Assembly: GCA_014652975.1 (NCBI GenBank)
Contig: BMZV01000001.1
Coordinates: forward strand, 1,039,320-1,103,319
Reading direction: 5' to 3'
DNA: 64,000 bases
Source of the DNA: Kocuria marina
GTDB taxonomy: Bacteria; Actinomycetota; Actinomycetes; Actinomycetales; Micrococcaceae
Position 1 is the first letter of the stretch, and each line of letters opens with the position of its first letter. Made by a program: the position numbers and the translations under genes. The notes under the pieces are model-generated. The model had not been told where the DNA came from. It did no database searches and saw only the letters and a program-made list of their open reading frames with translations. This document shows, piece after piece, positions 27,686-36,582 of this stretch.

Positions 27686-29209
27686 GTGTCCGTGATGGTC
27701 GATCAACACCGCAAGGCCGATGCCCGTGGCTGGGCCGCCCTGGGCGCCCTCATGTTCCCGGTGCTCCTGGTCTCCGTGAACAACACCGCCCTGAGCTTCG
27801 CCCTGCCCGCGATCTCCGCGGGGCTGCGTCCCACCGCAGCGCAGCTGCTGTGGATCGTGGACATCTACCCCCTGGTCCTGGCCGCCCTGCTGATCCCCAT
27901 GGGGAGCCTGGGGGACCGGATCGGGCGGCGGAAGATGCTCATCATCGGTTCCTCGGGCTTCGGCCTGGTCTCCCTGGGCGCGGCCTTCGCCCCGAGCGCC
28001 GAATGGCTGTTGGCCGCCCGCGTGGGGATCGCCGTGTTCGGTTCCATGCTCTTGCCCACCACGCTGTCCCTGTTGCGCACCGTGTTCCAGGACGATCGCC
28101 AGCGCAGCCTTGCCATCGCGATCTGGACGGCCGGGTTCAGCGCCGGCGCCGCCCTGGGTCCCATCGCCGGGGGCTTCCTGCTCAACCACTTCTGGTGGGG
28201 CTCGGTATTCTTGCTGGCTGTCCCGGTGCTGATCGCGTTCCTGATCGCGGCCCCGTTGCTGCTGCCCGAGTCCCGTAACCCCCACCCGGGACCGGTGGAC
28301 CCCGCGTCCATCGTGCTCGCGATCCTGACCATGGCCCCGATCGTGTACGGCATCAAGACCATGGCCACGGGTGGCTCCGCTCTGCATGGTGTGCTGTTCA
28401 TCGCCGTGGGTGCGCTGTCCGGGTTGTTGTTCGCGCGCCGCCAGGTGGTCAAGGACTACCCCATGCTGGACCTGCGCTTCTTCCGCAGCCCCCGGTTCTC
28501 GGGCGGGTTGTCCGTGAACGTGGTGTCCAACGTGGCGATGTTCGGGTTCCTGTTCTTCCTCACCCAGCACCTGCAGCTGGTCAGTGGCATGGACCCCATG
28601 ACCTCCGGTCTGTTCATGGTCCCCGGGCTGCTGCTGGCGATCGTCGCCGGGCTCACCGCCGCGAAGCTGGCCTACACGATCGGATTGCGCAACGCCGTGG
28701 TGCTGGGTCTGTTGCTCGTTGCCCTGGGCTTCCTCCTGGTGTTCTTCACCGATCAACAGGCCTCGGCGCTGCCGGTCCTGGGTGGGTTCACCGTGATGAG
28801 CGCGGGTGTGGGTATCGCAACCACACTGTCCACCGACCTCGTGGTCTCGTCCGTGCCGGAACGCAAGGCCGGAGCGGCGTCGGCCGTGTCCGAAACCGGG
28901 TACGAGGTGGGCGCCGTGCTCGGCACCGCCGTGCTGGGTGGTGTGACCACCGCGTTCTACCAGGCCCACTTGGACCTGCCCGCGGCCCTGGATCCCGCGA
29001 GCGCGCAGGCCGCGCACGAGACGCTGGGTGGCGCCCTGGACGTGGCTGCTCAGTCGCCGTTGCAGGCTTCGATCGTCGACGCCGCCACGGCCGCCTTCTC
29101 CTCCGGCATGCAGTGGAGCTCGCTCGTGGGCGGTTTCATGGTGCTGGTCGTAGCCATGGTCCTGGTGCGCGTGCTCCGCGCGGACCGTCGCATGCCCCGC
29201 ACCCACTGA
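27686..29209 (+). CDS. DHA2-family MFS multidrug exporter (14 TMS)
   Basis: 507 residues. The N-terminal VSVNNTALSFALPAISAGL, antiporter-type LGDRIGRRKMLIIG (motif A) and about 14 hydrophobic helices place it with EmrB/QacA/SmvA-like drug:H+ antiporters; quaternary ammonium compounds and dyes are usual substrates of this subgroup. Start: GTG 27686 lies 6 bp after AGGAGG; an ATG 9 bp downstream is weaker. Expression is presumably released when the neighbouring TetR binds drug. Confidence 0.85.
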   Translation: MSVMVDQHRKADARGWAALGALMFPVLLVSVNNTALSFALPAISAGLRPTAAQLLWIVDIYPLVLAALLIPMGSLGDRIGRRKMLIIGSSGFGLVSLGAAFAPSAEWLLAARVGIAVFGSMLLPTTLSLLRTVFQDDRQRSLAIAIWTAGFSAGAALGPIAGGFLLNHFWWGSVFLLAVPVLIAFLIAAPLLLPESRNPHPGPVDPASIVLAILTMAPIVYGIKTMATGGSALHGVLFIAVGALSGLLFARRQVVKDYPMLDLRFFRSPRFSGGLSVNVVSNVAMFGFLFFLTQHLQLVSGMDPMTSGLFMVPGLLLAIVAGLTAAKLAYTIGLRNAVVLGLLLVALGFLLVFFTDQQASALPVLGGFTVMSAGVGIATTLSTDLVVSSVPERKAGAASAVSETGYEVGAVLGTAVLGGVTTAFYQAHLDLPAALDPASAQAAHETLGGALDVAAQSPLQASIVDAATAAFSSGMQWSSLVGGFMVLVVAMVLVRVLRADRRMPRTH

Positions 29210-29237
29210 CCGGACCGCGATGCTGTAGCGGTCCTCC

Positions 29238-29827
29238 TCACACGAGTCCTTCGAGTCGATGGATGCCCGTGACCAGGTCCGCTGTCGTGGGCGCTGCTGC
29301 GTAGCTCAGGCGAACGCGCGGGACGTCGGGCTGGTCGGCGTGGAAGTAGGTGCCGGGGGCCAGCGCGGTGCCGCGCGCGAGGGCTGCCGAGAGGAACTCG
29401 CTCTCGTCGGTGCCCCGGGGAAGGCGCAGCCACAGGTGATAACCCCCGCGGGGGTGATCGGGGAGGACGTCTGCCCCTAGGGTCTCGACGACCGTGCGGA
29501 CCGCCAGCCGCCTGCGCTGCGTGAGCGCCGTCTGCGATCGTGCCAGGGACCGGCCACTGCCCGCATCGCGGTGGACAGGGCGGCCTGTCCGCCACCCACG
29601 ACCAGCACGTCCTCGCGCCCCCGCCCCGCCCCGGGTCGGGACACCACCAGGCCACGCTGGGCGAGTAGCGCGCGTGCCCGGGACACGGTGGAGGCGCTCG
29701 CGCCGAAGCGGGTCACGAGAGCCCGGTGGGACGGTAGCCGCGTTCCCGTGGCACGTGATGTGATGTCCCGCGTCAGTTCCCGGGCGATGTCCTCGGAACT
29801 GCTACTTCGATCATGAAAGCTTGTCAT
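29238..29827 (-). pseudogene. MocR-type (GntR-aminotransferase) regulator with internal deletion
   Basis: The first 75 residues are a GntR winged helix (RLPSHRALVTRFGASASTVS), then DVLVVGGGQAALSTAMRAVA, the start of the PLP aminotransferase domain. The next segment is missing and the frame shifts: on the minus strand from about 29500 to 29238 another frame encodes the aminotransferase end (LPDHPRGGYHLWLRLPRG, GTYFHADQPDVPRVRLSYA). The PLP-lysine region is gone. Divergent from a broken EamA transporter, a common pairing. Confidence 0.75.
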
Positions 29828-29829
29828 AG

Positions 29830-30675
29830 CGCTACTGTTCCCACAGCAGTATCGGTTCGGGGCCCGGGACGGGTCGACGGCGTATGGGGCAGTGGCCCCC
29901 TCCTCGCGTCCCTGGGCGTCGTCGCCTTATCCCTGAGCTTCCCGGGCACGGTCTTCGCCCTGGGCCGGTTCGAACCCTGGACGGCCACCGGACTACGAGG
30001 CGCCATCGCAGCGGCACTGGCCGGGCCCGCCCGCCCGTGCCCGCCCGTCACGACTGGGTGGGGATCACCGTGGTGGCACTCGGCTGCGCCCTGCGCTTCC
30101 CCTTGCTGACCACTCTGGCGCTGCAGACCACGTCCGCTTCGCACTCCGCGGTGGTCATCGGTGCCCTACCCATGGCTACCGCCGTCATCTCCACGCTGCG
30201 CACCGGGAATCGGCCCTCGTGGGCGTTCTGGTGTGCGGCCGCCACGTGAGGGGCGGGGGTCGTGGGATTCGCCCTGTTGCAGAGCAATGGGGCACCCGGC
30301 ATCGGGGATCTCTATCTCGTGGCCGCCCTCGTGGTGTGCGCCGCGGGCTACGCGGAGGGCGGGAGATTGTCCTCCCGCATCCCCGGCTGGCACCTGATCG
30401 CATGGGGTGTGCTTCTGGCCGCTCCCGCGAACCTGGTCGTGACGATCGTTGCTGTGCCCATGGAACCCGTCCACCTCTCCGCGCGCGGTGTCGCGGGGCT
30501 GCTGTACATCGCGGCGGCCTCCCAGTTCCTGGGATTCGTGGTCTGGTATCGCGGCATGGCGCTGATGGGCATCGCCAGGGCGAGTCAACTGCAGCTGATG
30601 CAACCGCTTCTGACCCTTGTCTGGACCGTCCTGTTGCTCGGCGAACCCCTCCCGGATCCGACGGGGCACCCGTAG
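29830..30675 (+). pseudogene. EamA/DMT-family transporter, frameshifted with in-frame stop
   Basis: Membrane helices are spread over two frames: LLASLGVVALSLSFPGTVFA then a frame change around 30010-30050, LLTTLALQTTSASHSAVVIG, a TGA at 30247-30249, and further matching text (LYLVAALVVCAAGYAEGGRL, QLQLMQPLLTLVWTVLLLGE) to 30675. Drug/metabolite transporters of this family have ten helices. Some sequence is also lost around the frameshift and at the end. Both it and its divergent regulator are broken. Confidence 0.75.
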
Positions 30676-30762
30676 AGTGACAGGGAGCGGCGTCGTCGGA
30701 TCGGAAGTCACCGGACCGGGCGGGCGACGTGGATCGTCGGCACGAGGAAGTGAGGCGCGGGC

Positions 30763-31287
30763 ATGAGCGCACTGGAACTGATCACGGACGCCGCGCAGCG
30801 GCCCCTGGAGGCGGCGCGGGCCGCCGTGGAGGGGGCCTCCGCGGACATCCTCAACGAGATGCCGCGCGGTGAACTGAACTCCATGTCCTGGCTCGTGTGG
30901 CATGCGGCGCGGCAGCAGGACGCCCAGGTCGCGGAGCTGCGCGGAGCGGAGCAGGTGTGGCGTTCCGGCGGGTGGTGCGAGAGGTTCGGGCTGGACCGCC
31001 CATGTGAGGACTTCGGCTTCGGGGACGATCCGCAGGCCGTGGCGAGCGTGCGCGTGGACGACCCCGAGTTGCTGCTGGGCTACCTCGAAGCCGTCACGGA
31101 CACCACGGCCGAGTACGTCCGCTCCCTCTCGGAGGCCGAGCTGGACGAGGTCATCGACGATTCCTGGGATCCGCCCGTCACACGGGGTGTGCGGATCGTG
31201 TCCGCGATCGACGACGCCGCCCAGCACGTGGGGCAGGCCGCCTACGTCCGCGGGCTGGTCGAGCACGGCTGGTCCGGGAAGTACTGA
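30763..31287 (+). CDS. DinB-family protein
   Basis: 174 residues, a four-helix DinB/DUF664-type fold. The metal-binding histidines are visible in MSWLVWHAARQQD and DDAAQHVGQAAYVRG. In actinobacteria such proteins include mycothiol-dependent transferases; the substrate here is unknown. ATG 30763 is preceded by GAGGAAGTGAGG at a longish distance. Confidence 0.75.
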   Translation: MSALELITDAAQRPLEAARAAVEGASADILNEMPRGELNSMSWLVWHAARQQDAQVAELRGAEQVWRSGGWCERFGLDRPCEDFGFGDDPQAVASVRVDDPELLLGYLEAVTDTTAEYVRSLSEAELDEVIDDSWDPPVTRGVRIVSAIDDAAQHVGQAAYVRGLVEHGWSGKY

Positions 31288-31412
31288 ACACGCGGGGATC
31301 TTAGTCTTCATGCAACTACATGGACACCACCGGTTCACCTACACTGGCTGTACTGACTATCGGGCCGCGGGCTAACGGTGCCGAAGTCCATCCCGGGAGA
31401 CACGATCGCCTC

Positions 31413-33467
31413 ATGACTCGTTCACGCTCACGCGCCGCGGCGGCCAGGAAGCCGTCCATGGCGCTGACCGCCTTCACGTCCTTCTCCATGCTCGTGGCCG
31501 TGAGCGTCGCGCTCAGCAACGGCACAGAAACCGCCCCTTGGCAGCCCGCCATGGCCCACGACGCGCAAGGCCCCCAGCGCCCGGGCGTTCCCGCTCCCGC
31601 CGATGACGCCGCGCAGCCGGCTCAGGCGTCCCTGTTCGCCGTGGTGCCGGACCAGGCGGCGATCGCCGCGTCCCACGACGTTCCGGTGACCGCCCCGGGC
31701 ACGTTCGTCCGCAATGCGGTGGAGATCGCTCCCGGGGGTTCCGGTCCCCGAGCCTCCGGAGCCGGAGGCGCGGGCGCTGCCGGATCCGGAAGCGGTTCAG
31801 GCTCGAGCGGCTCCGGGAGCGGCGCGGGGGACACGTCCCCCGTGGCACCGAGCACGCGCGCTCCGGCGACCTTCGAGGGTGAGCTGCCCGTCAACACCAT
31901 CATCGCCCCGGCCCAGCCGGTGGTCGTGCTGGACGGTGGCCGCTTCGGATGGCGGATCGCCCCGGACACCAAGCAGAAGGACTTCCACAACGGCACGGAC
32001 ATCTCCGTGCCGGAGGGCACACCCGTGGTAGCCGCCCTGGACGGCACTGTCACAGCGGTCTTCTGGGACGTGTGGGGTGGCAACCGGGTGGAGGTCACGC
32101 ACACGGACGGCATCAAGACCACGTACAACCACCTCAAGGACGTCATGGTGCGCGTGGGGGACACCCTGCGCGCCTCTGAACAACTGGGCACCGTGGGGCA
32201 GACGGGTCTGCGTGTCACCGGCCCCCACCTGCACTTCGAGATCTGGGTTCACGGCAAGGTCGCGGATCCGGAGTCCTTCGACTGGGAGACCGGCAAGGGT
32301 GTCATCCCCGCGTCGCGCGCGCCGTATTCCACGGAGGACCAGGCCGCGATGCAGCCTCCCATGGATCCGCACGCGGAACCCGGTACCGATTCCGGTCCCC
32401 CACCGGCCGACGTTCCCGATGCAGATCACGAACGCGTGATGGCACTGGGCCGGAAGACCCCGCAGCCGGCAGCGGCGTCGTCGAACTCCGGAAAACCGGC
32501 CGCCGCGAAGCAGGCGTCCGGCGAGAAGGCCGGGAACGACGCCAAGAAGTCCGCGCCCCAGGCTGCGCCGACCACAAAGGCACCTGCCAAGAAGGGGCCC
32601 GCTCACGAGCCAGGGTCGACGACGACGCCGCGCCCGAACACGACCCCGTCCGGAGCATCCACGCCGGGCACGTCCGAGCAGACCCCGGGCCGGGCGACAC
32701 CGGGAGGACACGACTCCGGCGCCAAGAAGCCGGGGGACAAGACTTCCACGCCGATCCCGTCCACGTCCGGTGGTCCCACGGGTAAGCCGAGTGATCCGGG
32801 CAAGCAGAAGCCCGTCCCGAGCGGCTCTCCGACTCCGAGCGGCTCCCCGACTCCGAGTCCTATGCCGACCCCGTCGAAGTCCGGTGGTCCCACGGGTAAG
32901 CCGAGTGATCCGGGCAAGCAGAAGCCCGACCCGAGCGGCTCCCCGACTCCGAGTCCTATGCCGACCCCGTCGAAGTCCGGTGACCCCACGGGCACCCCGA
33001 GTGATCCGGGGAAGACCCTGCCCACCCCGAATCCGTCGACGTCCGGGCACCCCAAGCCACCGGGGCACACTGAGCCGGGCAAGGATCCCAACCCCCAGCC
33101 GAACGTGCCCGGTGTGGATCCCTACACCGCACCCGTGGATCAGCTGACCACTTTGGAGCAATTGCAGCAGCGCACGCAGCACCTGCTGGCCACGCAGTTG
33201 ATGCTGACCCCGGCTCAGCAGTTCGGACCCGCCACGCCACTGAACACCGAGTTGACCTTGCTGTCCCAGCGGCTCACGGATTCCAAGCTGGCCGCCGCGG
33301 ATCCGCCGTTCACCGCGCAGCTGAACAAGACCCAGCAAGCGGTGGCGGCGGCCTCGGCGGACAAGAAACTCACCGAGGCGGCCACGGCCGAGCTGACCAC
33401 GCTGCAGAAGCTGGTGGCCGATGCCCCGCCGTACCAGCCCCCGGCTCCCTCTGCCAAGGACGGGTGA
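31413..33467 (+). CDS. Secreted M23-family metallopeptidase with Pro/Ser-rich repeat linker
   Basis: 684 residues. A signal peptide (MALTAFTSFSMLVAVSVALS) is followed by a Gly/Ser linker and an M23 LytM domain at about residues 165-295, with zinc/catalytic residues in FHNGTD (H near 192, D near 196) and HLHFEIW (near 272). Next comes a 200-residue low-complexity region with imperfect repeats of GGPTGKPSDPGKQKP and SPTPSPMPTPSKS, then a helical C-terminal domain (DQLTTLEQLQQRTQHLLATQ) of unknown role. It probably cleaves peptidoglycan cross-bridges at the cell surface, the linker spanning the wall. ATG 31413 fits the signal peptide. Confidence 0.85.
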   Translation: MTRSRSRAAAARKPSMALTAFTSFSMLVAVSVALSNGTETAPWQPAMAHDAQGPQRPGVPAPADDAAQPAQASLFAVVPDQAAIAASHDVPVTAPGTFVRNAVEIAPGGSGPRASGAGGAGAAGSGSGSGSSGSGSGAGDTSPVAPSTRAPATFEGELPVNTIIAPAQPVVVLDGGRFGWRIAPDTKQKDFHNGTDISVPEGTPVVAALDGTVTAVFWDVWGGNRVEVTHTDGIKTTYNHLKDVMVRVGDTLRASEQLGTVGQTGLRVTGPHLHFEIWVHGKVADPESFDWETGKGVIPASRAPYSTEDQAAMQPPMDPHAEPGTDSGPPPADVPDADHERVMALGRKTPQPAAASSNSGKPAAAKQASGEKAGNDAKKSAPQAAPTTKAPAKKGPAHEPGSTTTPRPNTTPSGASTPGTSEQTPGRATPGGHDSGAKKPGDKTSTPIPSTSGGPTGKPSDPGKQKPVPSGSPTPSGSPTPSPMPTPSKSGGPTGKPSDPGKQKPDPSGSPTPSPMPTPSKSGDPTGTPSDPGKTLPTPNPSTSGHPKPPGHTEPGKDPNPQPNVPGVDPYTAPVDQLTTLEQLQQRTQHLLATQLMLTPAQQFGPATPLNTELTLLSQRLTDSKLAAADPPFTAQLNKTQQAVAAASADKKLTEAATAELTTLQKLVADAPPYQPPAPSAKDG
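32766..33044 (+). repeat. Tandem repeats in the M23 peptidase linker
   Basis: Units begin with TCCGGTGGTCCCACGGG or TCCGGTGACCCCACGGG at 32766, 32880 and 32976 (114 bp, 96 bp and a shorter third unit). The 18-bp length difference between units equals one extra internal sub-repeat (CCGAGCGGCTCYCCGACT-like). All in frame. Confidence 0.85.
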
Positions 33468-33576
33468 GGATCGGGGTTCCACCTCCTGCCCGTAACGGCG
33501 GTGCGTACCCGTGGACCGGTGATCCCGCCCACAGAGGCGGGTGACACCCCGGTGTTCCGGCCATAGAGGTGCTTAC

Positions 33577-33616
33577 CCGAAGGGCCACCCCGCTCGCACG
33601 CGGTGTGGCCCTTCGG
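33577..33616. terminator. Bidirectional terminator between M23 peptidase and P450
   Basis: CCGAAGGGCCAC pairs with GTGGCCCTTCGG around a GC-rich loop; it sits between two convergent genes. Confidence 0.7.
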
Positions 33617-33630
33617 TTCGCTCGGGTGGA

Positions 33631-34917
33631 TCAGTGGGCGGCACGCACCCGCATGCCCGTAGCGGGGCGGGTCAGCATGTGGGTCCACGAGAACGTGAGG
33701 TCGTCCGGGTCGGTGCCCAGTTCCACGTTCGGGCGGGCCAGTGCCACCACGGCCGCGGACAGGGATGTCACCGCGATCTTCTCACCGGGGCAGCGGTGGC
33801 CCGTACGGACCTCGGCACCGCCCTGGGGGATGAACGTGCGGATGGCCTCGGCGTCGTCGACCCCCATGAAGCGTTCGGGGTCGAAGGTGCCGGCGCGCTC
33901 CCACGAGGCGGGATCGTTGTTGGTGCCCAGGATGTCGATCAGCACGCGCTGGCCCTTGTGGATGGGGCAGCCCTTGATCTCAGTGTCCGTGGTGGCCTCG
34001 GCGGGGAGCATCGGGACGAACGGGTAGACGCGGCGGACCTCCTGGGCGAAGGCCACGGCCTCCGGGATGTCGAGCAGAGAACCACCCCGTGCCTGGGACG
34101 CCTCGTGGATGCGGGCGGCCCATTCCGGGTGCTCCACGAGTGCTGCCCCGGCGAAAGCCGCGAAGCGAGCCACCGCCACGTTGGGGCGGGTGAGGTTCTG
34201 CAACTCCACCGCGGCGGTCTTCTCGTCCACGAGGCCACCGTTCTCGTCCACGAGACGCGCCATGTGGGCGAGCACCGAATCCGGGTCGGCGGCCACGGTG
34301 CCCGAACGCACGCCGTGGATCAGCTGCGTGAACGTGCGATCCAGGCGGAAGCGCTCGAACCATGAGATCGGGTGCGTGGCGGGGCGCCCAAAGGTGTCCA
34401 GCAGACGGCTCATGCGGCGGGCCTGCCGGTCCATCTCCTGGCGGCTCCACGGGATCCCGGCCCAGCGGAAGGACGCACGGCCGAAGGCCAGGGCCGTGCC
34501 GTCGTAGACGTTGCCGGGGGAGATCCATTCACGGATGAGCATCTCGAGTTCCTCGGCCACGAACGGCTTGTACTGGGCCACCCGCTCGTCCTCGTAGGCC
34601 ATGTCCGCCATCTGGTTCTTACGTGCGGCGTGGGCGTCCCCGTCCAGGGCGTGGACGGCACCCGACCCGAAGAGCGGGCCGCGGATGAACAGGGGCATGG
34701 CGCCGTCGCGCTTCATGCGGGAGGTGTCGTAGAAGAGGTCCACCCCTTCTTCCCCGCGCACCAGGACCGAGCGCTTGCCCAGCAGATTCATGCTCACCGG
34801 GGCGCCGGACTCCGGGGAGACGCCCGTGCGACGTCGTACGCGCGAGGCGAAGAGGTAGCCCGAGCGCAGGAAGGAGAGGAGTTGGTCGGGGCGGGTGCGT
34901 CCCGCGGTGGAAGTCAT
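33631..34917 (-). CDS. CYP152-family cytochrome P450, fatty acid peroxygenase/decarboxylase (OleT-like)
   Basis: 428 residues. The haem-Cys loop FIPQGGAEVRTGHRCPGE (C376) and ELQNLTRPNVAVARF with the carboxylate-binding R244-P245 pair are signatures of CYP152, which uses H2O2 on fatty acids without a redox partner. The residue equivalent to position 85 of P450-BSbeta (Gln) and OleT-JE (His) is H89 here (FGSGAVHALDG). His at this place is associated with decarboxylation to terminal alkenes, though not sufficient by itself. Members of this family are known from Kocuria. Monocistronic, convergent with the M23 gene. Confidence 0.9.
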   Translation of the reverse strand: MTSTAGRTRPDQLLSFLRSGYLFASRVRRRTGVSPESGAPVSMNLLGKRSVLVRGEEGVDLFYDTSRMKRDGAMPLFIRGPLFGSGAVHALDGDAHAARKNQMADMAYEDERVAQYKPFVAEELEMLIREWISPGNVYDGTALAFGRASFRWAGIPWSRQEMDRQARRMSRLLDTFGRPATHPISWFERFRLDRTFTQLIHGVRSGTVAADPDSVLAHMARLVDENGGLVDEKTAAVELQNLTRPNVAVARFAAFAGAALVEHPEWAARIHEASQARGGSLLDIPEAVAFAQEVRRVYPFVPMLPAEATTDTEIKGCPIHKGQRVLIDILGTNNDPASWERAGTFDPERFMGVDDAEAIRTFIPQGGAEVRTGHRCPGEKIAVTSLSAAVVALARPNVELGTDPDDLTFSWTHMLTRPATGMRVRAAH

Positions 34918-34960
34918 GCTCCGATCGTACGGGTACTGACCTTTCGCCGACTGGGAGGTT

Positions 34961-36184
34961 TCAACGCCGGGCGCGCACCCGCAGGGCGCCCGCGAAGAGG
35001 AACGCGAACAGGCCCATGAGCGGGAAGACGAACAGCGCGGTCCGCAACCCGGCGGCGTCAGCGAAGAGGCCGATCAGCGGGGGCGAGAGCACGAACACGA
35101 TGCGCATGCACCAGCTCACCAGGGTGAGGCCCGTGCCGGGTTTCAGGCCGGGGGCACGGTCCGCGGCGGCATAGGCGTTGGGGACCATGGTCGCGCAGCC
35201 GAAGCCCGCGAGGGCGAACCCAGCCAGGGCCACCCACGGTGTCGGCGCGAGCGCCACGGCGCCCAGGCCCACGAAGATCAGTACGCCCCCGATGCGCGTG
35301 ACCAGCACGGCGCCCAACGCGTCGATCAGCCTGTCCCCCAAAAGGCGACCCACGAACTGCGCGCCCACCAGGCTGACGTAGCCGAGCCCCACCATGCCCA
35401 CGGGTGCGCCCAGGGCGTCCCGCAGGTAGACGGCGGACCAGTTGGAGCCCACATCTTCCACGAGCACCCCGGACATGGCGACGACGGCGATCGGCAGCAG
35501 CGCGAGCGCGGCCACTCCCGCGCCACGCGGGAGCTTGGGCATCCCGGCGGTGTCCAGGGGGACGTTCTCGGCCTGGGTGGCGGCGTGTTCCGCGTGGTCG
35601 TCGGGGACGGCCCAGCGCATGGCGAAGGCCGCCACGGCCGCGAAGATGACACCGCTGATCAGGAAGTGCCAGGGGAGGGGTAGGTTCATGGCCGCGGCGG
35701 CGGTGCCCATGAGGCCGCCGATCACGGCACCCACGCTCCACAGGGCGTGCATGGAGTTGATGATGGAGGTTCCGGCGAGGCGTTGTACTCGCAGTCCTTG
35801 CGCGTTCTGCGCTGTGTCCACGAGGGCGTCCAGCATGCCCGCGACGAATAATCCGATCCAGAACACGGCCACGAGGGGAACGGATCCGGCCACGAACACC
35901 GCGGTGGCGAGCAGGATCGAACCCACCACGGCGACGCGCGCCGTTCCGAACCTCCGCAGGATGGGGGCCGGCAGGGGACCCGCCACCACACCTCCGATGG
36001 GGAACGCGATTAGCGCGAACCCGTACAGGGCGTTGGACAGGTCGTACATGTCCTTGATCTCGGGCAAGCGGGGCAACAGGTTGGAGAAGATCGCGCCGTT
36101 GGTGAGGAACAGCAGGGACACCGCGATGCGCGCTCGGGTGATCCGCAGGCGGTCCATGGCCGGTGGTGGGGAAGCTGGCGTCAC
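34961..36184 (-). CDS. MFS transporter (12 TMS)
   Basis: 407 residues with about 12 hydrophobic helices: ARIAVSLLFLTNGAIFSNLL at the start, NALYGFALIAFPIGGVVAGP, MHALWSVGAVIGGLMGTAAA and LPIAVVAMSGVLVEDVGSNW. The pattern resembles the fucose-permease-like/YbjJ group often annotated as inner-membrane MFS of unknown substrate. GTG 36184 or ATG 36157 could be the start; neither has a good Shine-Dalgarno. Confidence 0.75.
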   Translation of the reverse strand: MTPASPPPAMDRLRITRARIAVSLLFLTNGAIFSNLLPRLPEIKDMYDLSNALYGFALIAFPIGGVVAGPLPAPILRRFGTARVAVVGSILLATAVFVAGSVPLVAVFWIGLFVAGMLDALVDTAQNAQGLRVQRLAGTSIINSMHALWSVGAVIGGLMGTAAAAMNLPLPWHFLISGVIFAAVAAFAMRWAVPDDHAEHAATQAENVPLDTAGMPKLPRGAGVAALALLPIAVVAMSGVLVEDVGSNWSAVYLRDALGAPVGMVGLGYVSLVGAQFVGRLLGDRLIDALGAVLVTRIGGVLIFVGLGAVALAPTPWVALAGFALAGFGCATMVPNAYAAADRAPGLKPGTGLTLVSWCMRIVFVLSPPLIGLFADAAGLRTALFVFPLMGLFAFLFAGALRVRARR

Positions 36185-36582
36185 CCCGTCAGGTTACGGG
36201 CCGGGGAGGGTGGAGCACACTCGTGGTGGTGTATGCGTGAGTCCGCAGGGCTTGAATCCGCGGGGTTCGTAACATGAACATTTTGGGTGAGAAATGCGTG
36301 AAAAGTACACCCACCGGGGTGTTTGACATGTATGTCAAAAGCGCGCATTGAGTCATTCGCCCGAAATAATCGGAATCTCCCACCAAGCCAAGGCATCGTC
36401 AATATCGACATTTTGCGTCATGCAGAACGTGGATTCGTCCAGGACGCCTCCCTCCCCACGACGCCCCTGGGGGTCGATTTAGGTTGTGCGAGGCCTATGG
36501 TTTACTGAGAGAAGCCTCAGGACTGGGGCTGGATCGAGTCTCCCCGGGCCCCGGTGTGAGAACTCAAGAAGGAGTGAAGAGC
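36185..36582. promoter_or_regulatory. Intergenic region with an inverted-repeat operator candidate
   Basis: 398 bp without a gene, clearly richer in A+T than its surroundings. At 36322-36339 the halves TTTGACAT and ATGTCAAA form a perfect inverted repeat with a 2-bp spacer. TTTAGG (36478) and TTTACT with a 17-bp gap is a weak promoter guess for the downstream formaldehyde dehydrogenase. It may regulate that gene or the divergent MFS gene. Confidence 0.45.

Noticed and set aside
32766..33044. Repeats in the M23 gene considered as CRISPR or a minisatellite insertion
   Set aside because: They are directly adjacent, encode a Pro/Ser linker and vary by multiples of three bases.
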